Notes under the pieces: model-generated
What the model was told of the DNA's origin: nothing
Databases searched by the model: none
Seen by the model: the letters and a program-made list of their open reading frames with translations, nothing else
Program-made: the position numbers and the translations under genes
Part shown: positions 43,411 to 49,026 of the stretch, one piece after another
Position numbering within the stretch: position 1 is the first letter of the stretch
How the letters are laid out: each line of letters opens with the position of its first letter
Assembly: GCA_900548585.1 (NCBI GenBank)
Contig: URLI01000012.1
Coordinates: 1 to 49,026, forward strand
Reading direction: 5' to 3'
Origin: an uncultured Prevotella sp.
Lineage (GTDB): Bacteria; Bacteroidota; Bacteroidia; Bacteroidales; Bacteroidaceae
DNA length: 49,026 bases

Positions 43411-44394
43411 ATGAGGAAAGACGAGGGACGGAGAATTTTCCGCAAAGTCAGGGACTTCCTGTTCGCTGCGGTGAACAAGGAGTTCCTGATTTTCCTGTTC
43501 TTCCTCGGAGCAAGCGGCGCATTCTGGCTGGTGCTGGCACTAAACGAGGACACCGACCGCGAGATAGCCGTGCCGGTGAGGCTGGTCAACGTGCCGAAAA
43601 ACGTGGTTGTGACGACAAACACCGAGGACACACTGCACGTCAACGTGCGCGACAAGGGTTTCCTCGTTGTGGGATATGTGTATGGGAACAAGATACAGCC
43701 CTTGGAAATCGACTTCTCGAAATATGCAAACGAGAAGCACAGCGCCACAATAGGCAGCGCCGACCTGCAAAGAATGGTTTACCAGACACTGTTCAAGTCA
43801 ACAAAGATAACGGGGATGAGACCCGACAGGTTCGACATCGTTTACAACTACGGGCGCAGCAAGAAAGTGCCGGTGAGGATGAGCGGAAGGGTCGACCCGG
43901 GAGAGAGCCACTACCTGGCAGGCATCAAGTTCTGGCCGGACAGCGTGCTGGTGTATGCCTCAAACGAACTTATCGACAGCATAAAGGAGGCGTTCACGAC
44001 GCCGATATACTTGCAGAATTTCACCGACACCTTGATACGGGACATATCGCTGAAACGCATCTTCGGGGCGAAGTTCATCCCTGAAAAGGTGCGCGTCGGG
44101 CTATATCCCGACATTATGACAGAGCAAAGGCTCGAGATACCGATAAAAGCCATAAACATGCCGCCGGGAAAGGTGCTGCGCACATTCCCGCAGAGGGTGA
44201 AGGTGGTGTTCGTCACAGGGGCAAGCATGTACCGCTCGATACGCCCGGCCGACTTCAGGGTGGTGGCAGACTACAATGAAATAACGGCGAGCCCGTCTGA
44301 CAAATGCTCGATAAGAATTGTCGCCGTGCCACACGGGGTGAGAAACGCGAGGCCGGAGATCAACAAGGTGGACTATCTCATCGAGGAGCAATGA
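43411..44394 (+). CDS. YbbR-like domain protein
   Basis: The 327-residue protein has one membrane helix (LIFLFFLGASGAFWLVLAL, about 26-44) after a basic N terminus. The rest is extracytoplasmic and made of YbbR-like beta modules (NVPKNVVVTTNTEDTLHVNV, RDKGFLVVGYVYG; a second near VPVRMSGRVDPGESHYLAG). YbbR proteins are linked to c-di-AMP synthase regulation in Firmicutes; that role is not shown here. Its stop overlaps the coaE start by 4 nt (ATGA). Confidence 0.85.
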   Translation: MRKDEGRRIFRKVRDFLFAAVNKEFLIFLFFLGASGAFWLVLALNEDTDREIAVPVRLVNVPKNVVVTTNTEDTLHVNVRDKGFLVVGYVYGNKIQPLEIDFSKYANEKHSATIGSADLQRMVYQTLFKSTKITGMRPDRFDIVYNYGRSKKVPVRMSGRVDPGESHYLAGIKFWPDSVLVYASNELIDSIKEAFTTPIYLQNFTDTLIRDISLKRIFGAKFIPEKVRVGLYPDIMTEQRLEIPIKAINMPPGKVLRTFPQRVKVVFVTGASMYRSIRPADFRVVADYNEITASPSDKCSIRIVAVPHGVRNARPEINKVDYLIEEQ

Positions 44395-44984
44395 AGACGG
44401 CGGTGACAGGCGGCATCGGCAGCGGAAAGAGCCACGTCTGCCGGCTGCTCAGGGAGCAGGGCATCGAGATTTACGACTGCGACAGCGCAGCCAAGATACT
44501 CATGCGCACGTCGCAGGAGATAAAGTGTAAACTGAAAAGCCTCGTGGGGGACGACGTGTACTGCGGCGATGGAATAAACAAGCCAGTGCTGACAAGATTC
44601 CTGCTTGCATGCGAGGATAACAAGAGAGCCGTCAATGCAATCGTGCATCCCGCCGTGGCACGCGACTTCGAGAAATCAGGGATGGAATGGATGGAGTGCG
44701 CAATACTATTCGAGAGCGGCTTCGACCACCTCGTTGACCGCATAGTGTGCATCACGGCGCCGAGGCAACTGCGCATCGAGCGAATAATGCGTCGCGACGG
44801 CATAACACGCGAAAAGGCGGAGCAGTGGATTGACTGCCAGATGCCGCAGGAGGAGATGGCACGCCGCAGCCATGTGGTTATCAACAACGACGGCTCGCCG
44901 CTGCCGCCACAGCTCGCCGTACTGCAAGTGGCATCTGACACATCCGCAGAAAAGGTAACAAAGGAAAACATTATGAACAAATAA
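44391..44984 (+). CDS. coaE: Dephospho-CoA kinase
   Basis: The 197-residue enzyme phosphorylates dephospho-CoA in the last step of coenzyme A synthesis. The P-loop is TGGIGSGKSHV (about 6-16), the substrate-binding Asp lies in YDCDSAAK, and the lid region contains RIERIMRRDGITREKAEQWI with CQMPQEEMARRSHVVINNDG. The frame opens at 44304, but the ATG at 44391, overlapping the YbbR stop, is the natural start. Confidence 0.96.
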   Translation: MKTAVTGGIGSGKSHVCRLLREQGIEIYDCDSAAKILMRTSQEIKCKLKSLVGDDVYCGDGINKPVLTRFLLACEDNKRAVNAIVHPAVARDFEKSGMEWMECAILFESGFDHLVDRIVCITAPRQLRIERIMRRDGITREKAEQWIDCQMPQEEMARRSHVVINNDGSPLPPQLAVLQVASDTSAEKVTKENIMNK

Positions 44985-44994
44985 AAAAAGCAAT

Positions 44995-45441
44995 ATGCAA
45001 CAGACAATCCTATCAATCGCCGGCAAGCCCGGACTTTACAAGCTGGTATCGCGCGGACGCGCAAACCTGATCGTGGAAGCAGTCGACGAGACACACCGGC
45101 GCATGCCGGCATTCGCCACCGACCGCGTGACAAGCCTCGCCGACATAGCCATTTACACCGACTCGGAGGACGTTCCACTGATGACAGTCCTCGCATCGCT
45201 GCGCGACAAGGAGAAAGGCGGAGAGGTGTCGGTAAACTACAAGAAGGCGCCGAGCAAGGAACTGCGGGAATACTTCGCCGAGATACTGCCGAACTATGAC
45301 CGCGACCGCGTTCACGACAGCGACATAAAGAAACTGTTCCAGTGGTACAACATCCTCATAAAGAACGGCATCACAGACTTCGAGACGGAGATGAAACCAA
45401 CAGAGGGGGACAACATCGACGACCGCAGGGAACAGGAGTGA
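44995..45441 (+). CDS. DUF5606 protein
   Basis: The 148-residue cytoplasmic protein begins QTILSIAGKPGLYKLVSRGR and has a short beta-rich N-terminal half followed by a helical C-terminal half (LREYFAEILPNYDRDRVHDS, LFQWYNILIKNGIT). This matches the Bacteroidetes-specific DUF5606 family, whose members usually follow coaE. The function is unknown. It is 10 nt after coaE and is the last gene of the unit. The acidic end (EGDNIDDRREQE) appears disordered. Confidence 0.87.
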   Translation: MQQTILSIAGKPGLYKLVSRGRANLIVEAVDETHRRMPAFATDRVTSLADIAIYTDSEDVPLMTVLASLRDKEKGGEVSVNYKKAPSKELREYFAEILPNYDRDRVHDSDIKKLFQWYNILIKNGITDFETEMKPTEGDNIDDRREQE

Positions 45442-45504
45442 CACGCACGGACGGGCATCACGGATATATGACATACGGAGAAACGGACGGGTTCTCATAA
45501 TCAA

Positions 45505-45699
45505 ACCCAAACCGGTCATTGGAGCCAGGACTGATTACAGTCTGTTTCCCATACAGATTAGTTGTTGTTTTTTGCAGGCGTAGCGGTCTGCGTCAAGAAA
45601 GAACGACGGGCAAAATGCCGGCAAGCGGCTGCAAGCAGCCGGGGAACGGGACTGCCAATACAAGATGGGAAAATCAGTGTTGTAACGACCGATTTGGGT
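45505..45699 (+). repeat. Family A element, complete MITE-like copy
   Basis: A 195-bp non-coding element is bounded by imperfect 16-bp terminal inverted repeats: ACCCAAACCGGTCATT (45505-45520) and AACGACCGATTTGGGT (45684-45699), which differ at two positions when one is reversed. Inside are a GACTG/CAGTC hairpin near the left end and a perfect CGGCTGC-AA-GCAGCCG hairpin at about 45625-45640. No ORF of note is present. Solo right halves occur at 1-57, 9046-9133, 9475-9554 and 28288-28379, and a left part at 48956. The 45442-45865 gap holds this element, a hairpin and the antiporter promoter only. Confidence 0.8.
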
Positions 45700-45700
45700 T

Positions 45701-45732
45701 AAACTGGCGGATAAAAAAACATCCGCCAGTTT
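45701..45732. terminator. Perfect 12-bp hairpin abutting the family A element
   Basis: AAACTGGCGGAT (45701-45712) pairs with ATCCGCCAGTTT (45721-45732) across AAAAAAAC. It begins 1 nt after the terminal repeat. It is terminator-like, although the run of A/T is in the loop and not after the stem. It is probably the end of the nusB unit or a stable RNA boundary. Confidence 0.5.
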
Positions 45733-45843
45733 CAGATCACAACGTGCGCATATCAGCCGCATAAGGATTTTAACGGCAATGCAGGTACGCGCTTTTAATA
45801 TTGATTAACTCTGCGCACATGTGATTTTCTCGGCTAATATGTT

Positions 45844-45851
45844 TATCTTTG
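45844..45851 (+). promoter_or_regulatory. Promoter -7 box of the Ca2+/Na+ antiporter gene
   Basis: TATCTTTG matches the consensus 14 nt before the ATG at 45866. It rules out the upstream in-frame start at 45821, which would lie before transcription begins. Confidence 0.6.
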
Positions 45852-45865
45852 CAACCTGTAAACAT

Positions 45866-46792
45866 ATGAATATAGTATATATAATATTCGGAATAGCAAT
45901 GGTGCTCTGGGGAGCCGGAAAACTCACCGACGGAGCGACGGCGATGGCATCGAGGATGCAAGTCCCGCCGATGGTAATCGGGCTGACCGTAGTGGCGATG
46001 GGCACGTCGATGCCAGAGTTCTTCGTCAGTCTGGTGTCCGCGCTGAAAGGCACGGGCAACCTCGCCGCAGGCAATGTCGTGGGTAGCAACATCTTCAACG
46101 CCACGCTGATAGTGGGAGCCACGGCTCTCGTCGCTCCGATGGCGATAGCGAAATCCACCGTCACCAAGGACATACCGTTTGCCGTGCTCGCCTCGGTGCT
46201 GCTCGTACTGTTGGGGCTGGACGGCAACATCTCGCGTATGGACGCCGCGCTGCTCTTTGCGGTGTTCATCGCTTTCATGGTCTGCACGGTGCGCTCGGCA
46301 AGGAAAGGCGGCGGCGGCAACATGGAGGACGTTAAGGAGATGCCAGTGTGGCGCGCCGCAACATTCTTCCTGCTCGGACTGGCATGCCTCATCGTTGGCA
46401 GCAACCTGTTCGTCGACGGCGCGACGAAAGTGGCATCGCTGCTCGGCGTGAGCGATGCAGTGATCGGCCTCACCGTCGTGGCCGGCGGCACGTCGCTGCC
46501 GGAACTGGCAACGAGCATCGTGGCGGCACGCAAGGGGCAGTGTGCCATCGCTATGGGAAACGTCATCGGCAGCAACGTGACAAACATTCTGATGATCATC
46601 GGCATTACGGGGATAATAAGCCCGATGGAGATAAGCGGCATATCGTGGATTGACCTCACGGTTATGCTCGTCAGCATGGCACTACTGTGGATGTTCTCGT
46701 TCACCAAATACACGGTGGCAAGGTGGGAGGGCGCGCTAATCGTCGCCATGTTCGCCTGCTACATGTCATGGTTAGTGATTCACGCAGTGTGA
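45866..46792 (+). CDS. Calcium/sodium antiporter (CaCA family)
   Basis: The 308-residue membrane protein is made of two inverted halves of five helices, each with an alpha-repeat that binds the ions: VVAMGTSMPEFFVSL (GTSMPE at 46-51) with GNVVGSNIFNATLIVG, and VVAGGTSLPELATSI (GTSLPE at 208-213) with GNVIGSNVTNILMIIG. The acidic residues in GTSxPE are the ion ligands. Such YrbG-type proteins exchange Na+ for Ca2+ across the inner membrane. It sits alone with its own promoter; a thioredoxin-like gene follows after 32 nt. Confidence 0.94.
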   Translation: MNIVYIIFGIAMVLWGAGKLTDGATAMASRMQVPPMVIGLTVVAMGTSMPEFFVSLVSALKGTGNLAAGNVVGSNIFNATLIVGATALVAPMAIAKSTVTKDIPFAVLASVLLVLLGLDGNISRMDAALLFAVFIAFMVCTVRSARKGGGGNMEDVKEMPVWRAATFFLLGLACLIVGSNLFVDGATKVASLLGVSDAVIGLTVVAGGTSLPELATSIVAARKGQCAIAMGNVIGSNVTNILMIIGITGIISPMEISGISWIDLTVMLVSMALLWMFSFTKYTVARWEGALIVAMFACYMSWLVIHAV

Positions 46793-46824
46793 AAGACAAC
46801 TTAGTATAAAACAATAAAAAACGA

Positions 46825-47661
46825 ATGAAAATGAAAAGAACCGCATTTGCTGCTATGGCAGCCTTCGTTGTGACAATGGCATCGGCGCAGGTGGCAACCT
46901 CAACGCAGGCATGGCAGAACCGTCACGACGCGATAGAGAAGCGCGTGAGCGAAATCGGAAAGCAGTATGAAGAACTCTCGAAAAGCGATGCCGGCAAGGA
47001 GAAGCTGAAGCAAATCGCAGACGAGTACTATGCCGAGATGGACAAGCTCGTTGACCTTGCCAAGGAGGTGGTCAAGGACGGCAGCGACATGGAGATGGCA
47101 AAGAAACTCGTTGGCGAGGTCGGCGAGATCGTTGAGACCGAAGACCTGGCGTTGCTCATGCCAAAAGATGCGCCATACTACAACGCGCCCGAGCTGGAAA
47201 AGGTGCGCAAGCGTATTGAAATGCTTGCCCTGCGCGCACCAGGAGTGACATACACCGACCTGAAAATGCCAGACCTCAACGGCAAGGAGCGCGCCCTGTC
47301 AGAGTGGTGCGGCAAGGGAAACTATGTGCTGGTGGACTTCTGGGCAAGCTGGTGCCGCCCGTGCCGCGAGGAGATGCCAAACGTGGTGGAGGCATACAAG
47401 CGCTACCACGGCAAGGGCTTCGATGTGGTCGGGGTGTCGTTCGACGCAAACAAGGACGCATGGCAGAAGGCCGTCAGCGACCTCGGGCTGGAATGGCACC
47501 ACATCAGCGACCTGAAAGGCTGGCAATGCGCCGCAGCGCCGGTATATGGCATACAGAGCATCCCGTCAAACATCCTCGTTGGCCCCGACGGCAAGATTGT
47601 GGCAGCCGACCTCCGCGCAGAGGCTCTCCTCAGCAAACTCGCAGAGATATACAAGGATTAG
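46825..47661 (+). CDS. TlpA-like thioredoxin-fold protein, periplasmic
   Basis: The 278-residue protein has a signal peptide (RTAFAAMAAFVVTMASAQV), a helical N-terminal domain (about 25-125) and a C-terminal TlpA/ResA-like thioredoxin domain with FWASWCRPCREEMPN (Cys177/Cys180) and the cis-Pro block IQSIPSNILVGPDG. The likely role is reducing disulfides in exported proteins, for instance in cytochrome maturation, but the partner is unknown. The helical N-terminal domain in place of DUF4369 is a common Bacteroidetes variation. It lies between the antiporter and aroB. Confidence 0.92.
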   Translation: MKMKRTAFAAMAAFVVTMASAQVATSTQAWQNRHDAIEKRVSEIGKQYEELSKSDAGKEKLKQIADEYYAEMDKLVDLAKEVVKDGSDMEMAKKLVGEVGEIVETEDLALLMPKDAPYYNAPELEKVRKRIEMLALRAPGVTYTDLKMPDLNGKERALSEWCGKGNYVLVDFWASWCRPCREEMPNVVEAYKRYHGKGFDVVGVSFDANKDAWQKAVSDLGLEWHHISDLKGWQCAAAPVYGIQSIPSNILVGPDGKIVAADLRAEALLSKLAEIYKD

Positions 47662-47683
47662 CCACCGGCAAGCGACAACGGAA

Positions 47684-48730
47684 ATGCACCCCACACCGGC
47701 CTCACTGCAGCGTTCGATAGACGCCGAGATAGCGGAATATGCCCCCGACCGCATTTTCATTCTCACGGACGGGAACACCGCCAGGCACTGCCTGCCGGTG
47801 ATATGCGATGCCGGGGCACTGCGCGGCGCGCACAGCATCGTGACCGGCTGTGGGGAGGAGAACAAGAACATCAGTTCCCTCACCGGGATATGGGAAAGCC
47901 TTGGCAGCAACGGCGCGACACGCCACTCGCTGCTGATCAACCTCGGCGGAGGGATGATAACCGACCTCGGGGGCTTTGCCGCAGCGACATTCAAGCGCGG
48001 CATAGCCTTCATCAACATTCCAACCACACTGCTCGCGATGGTCGATGCGGCCGTGGGAGGAAAGACGGGGATAAACTTCAACGGGCTGAAAAACGAGGTG
48101 GGGGCGTTCTGCGAGCCGCGTGCCGTGCTGACAGACACCGTGTTCCTCAAGACGCTCGGCGCGAGGGACATACGCTCGGGGTATGCCGAGATGCTGAAAC
48201 ACGGACTGATTTCCACAAGGCGGCAATGGGCAGAACTCATAGACTTCGACCTCGCACAGCCAGACACGGGCGCGCTGCAGCAAATGGTTGGCACATCGGT
48301 GGAGGTGAAGAGGCGCATCGTGGCACAGGACCCACACGAGCGCGGCATCCGCAAGGCTCTCAACCTGGGACACACCGTGGGTCACGCGATGGAGTCGTTC
48401 GCCATGACTGAAGGCAGGCCTGTGCCACACGGCTATGCCGTGGCCTACGGAATGATTTGCGAGCTGTATCTAAGCGTGGTGCGGGAGGGATTCCCTGCAG
48501 ACAGGATGAGGCAGACCGTGAGTTTCATAAAAGAATACTACGGGCAGATGCCAGTGACATGCGGCGACTACGACACCCTGCTGTCGCTGATGCACCACGA
48601 CAAGAAGAACGTTGGGAGCGAGATAAACTTCACGCTGCTCGCAGACATAGGCGACATACGCATCAACCAGACCGTCACCGACGAGGAGATAAAGGAGGCT
48701 CTGGATTTCTATCGCGAGGGAATTGGTTAG
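47684..48730 (+). CDS. aroB: 3-dehydroquinate synthase
   Basis: The 348-residue enzyme makes 3-dehydroquinate from DAHP, the second step of the shikimate pathway. The NAD+-binding block is NLGGGMITDLGGFAAATF, followed by INIPTTLLAMVDAAVGGKTG and INFNGLKNEVGAF. The zinc ligands are Glu and His in SGYAEMLKHGLI, NLGHTVGHAMES and VPHGYAVAYGM. The frame opens at 47546 within the TlpA-like gene, but MHPTPASLQRSID at 47684, 22 nt after its stop, gives the normal length. A family B repeat starts soon after the stop. Confidence 0.95.
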   Translation: MHPTPASLQRSIDAEIAEYAPDRIFILTDGNTARHCLPVICDAGALRGAHSIVTGCGEENKNISSLTGIWESLGSNGATRHSLLINLGGGMITDLGGFAAATFKRGIAFINIPTTLLAMVDAAVGGKTGINFNGLKNEVGAFCEPRAVLTDTVFLKTLGARDIRSGYAEMLKHGLISTRRQWAELIDFDLAQPDTGALQQMVGTSVEVKRRIVAQDPHERGIRKALNLGHTVGHAMESFAMTEGRPVPHGYAVAYGMICELYLSVVREGFPADRMRQTVSFIKEYYGQMPVTCGDYDTLLSLMHHDKKNVGSEINFTLLADIGDIRINQTVTDEEIKEALDFYREGIG

Positions 48731-48753
48731 TACAAGACGTGTCCGAAGTCATA

Positions 48754-48943
48754 TCCCGGTTGCCGGTTGAAAAAACCGACCAAGCGTGGCGCTTGATGCC
48801 GTCGGTACGGCAAACACGCCGAATTTGGTGAGCAAACACGCCGTAATTGCTTTGCAAACACGCCGAATTTGGTCTGCAAACACGCCGAATTTACCGTTTT
48901 GCTTGGCATCGGCGGGAAAACAGCACGCACCTGCCTGTTTTCA
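48754..48943 (+). repeat. Family B element, copy 3, with 22-bp array
   Basis: The left arm holds CCCGGTTGCCGGTTGA, ACCGACCAAGCGTGGCGCTT and GATGCCGTCGGTACGG. The central array (48811-48898) has four 22-bp units CAAACACGCCGAATTTGGTG(AG)-like; in reverse the core is AAATTCGGCGTGTTTG. The right arm is ACCGTTTTGCTTGGCATCGG, CGGGAAAACAGC and CCTGTTTTCA. Both arms align with the reversed copy 2; over the 66-bp right arm about four in five positions agree by eye. A family A left end begins 12 bp later. Confidence 0.78.
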
Positions 48944-48955
48944 TGTTTGGGTTAA

Positions 48956-49026
48956 ACCCAAATCGGTCATCAGAGCCCGGACTGATTGTAGTCGGTTGCC
49001 CAGGCAGGTTGGTTGTTGTTTTTTTG
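48956..49026 (+). repeat. Family A element, left part, cut by window end
   Basis: ACCCAAATCGGTCATCAGAG, then CCCGGACTGATTGTAGTCGG and GGTTGGTTGTTGTTTTTTTG, match the left half of the complete element (45505-45575) closely. The copy continues beyond the window. The terminal repeat is preceded by TTTGGGTT, producing a local palindrome (48946-48962) that may be the trace of another element end. Confidence 0.75.

Noticed and set aside
44304..44390. Upstream extension of coaE
   Set aside because: It overlaps the end of the YbbR-like gene in another frame. The P-loop should lie near the N terminus, as it does from 44391.
47546..47683. Upstream extension of aroB
   Set aside because: The extra 46 codons overlap the TlpA-like gene and are not part of the dehydroquinate synthase family. 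The ATG at 47684 gives the normal length.

Overview
The window looks like chromosomal DNA of a Bacteroidales bacterium, most likely a fairly GC-rich member of the Prevotellaceae. The reasons are: Bacteroidetes-type promoters (a TTTG / TAnnTTTG pair) upstream of many genes, a BspA-type leucine-rich-repeat surface protein, a fimbrillin-like lipoprotein, DUF4369 and DUF5606 proteins, an OMP_b-brl-type outer-membrane protein, a type B ribosomal protein L31, and the gene order nusB-yajC-ybbR-coaE-DUF5606. No rRNA, CRISPR array, prophage or transposase gene was seen. There is one tRNA, tRNA-Arg(CCG).

Layout. 1-5.9 kb: a urea transporter (-), then L31 (+) and a run of envelope genes (lipoprotein nuclease, Wzi-like capsule protein, small lipoprotein, UDP-glucose dehydrogenase). 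6-9 kb: an AT-richer surface-protein operon (LRR protein plus a small acidic peptide, -) with a long leader holding a G10 tract. 9-15 kb: mfd, trxB and a glutathione peroxidase (-), i.e. DNA-repair coupling and redox defence. 15-20.4 kb (+): a lipoprotein, queF, a DivIC/FtsB-like protein, a membrane protein, a DUF4369 lipoprotein, dihydroorotase and a membrane-bound metallophosphoesterase. 20.5-28 kb (-): a fimbrillin-like lipoprotein with its own small acidic peptide gene, a lysophospholipid acyltransferase, a polyprenyl-phosphate mannosyltransferase-like enzyme, an LptD-like protein and an HD hydrolase. 28.5-34 kb (-): a carboxyltransferase (PycB/OadA/5S type), a KefB-type antiporter, peptidase T and tRNA-Arg. 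34-39 kb (+): two secreted proteins of unknown role and a large outer-membrane barrel. 39-42 kb (-): purN, an S4-domain protein, pth and L25/Ctc. 42-45.4 kb (+): nusB, yajC, ybbR, coaE, DUF5606. 45.8-48.7 kb (+): a Ca2+/Na+ antiporter, a TlpA-like thioredoxin and aroB.

The most unusual content is non-coding. (1) Family A is a roughly 195-bp element with 16-bp imperfect terminal inverted repeats and no coding capacity. There is one full copy (45505-45699), three solo right halves inside the window and two copies cut by the window edges. (2) Family B is a roughly 190-270 bp element whose centre is a tandem array of 22-bp units built on a near-palindromic 16-bp core. There are three copies (about 9170-9440, 39092-39292, 48754-48943), two of them next to family A. 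(3) An array of ACGT-centred motifs at almost exactly 11-bp spacing fills the mfd/trxB gap (12998-13210). (4) Homopolymer G/C tracts and promoter dyads lie in the roughly 300-nt leaders of both surface-protein operons and suggest phase-variable or regulated expression. In addition, the carrier domain of the PycB-like protein has lost the biotinyl-lysine motif.

All calls come from reading the sequence; no database search was run. Family names rest on recognised motifs, and start codons were chosen from promoter position, gene spacing and the expected N terminus.
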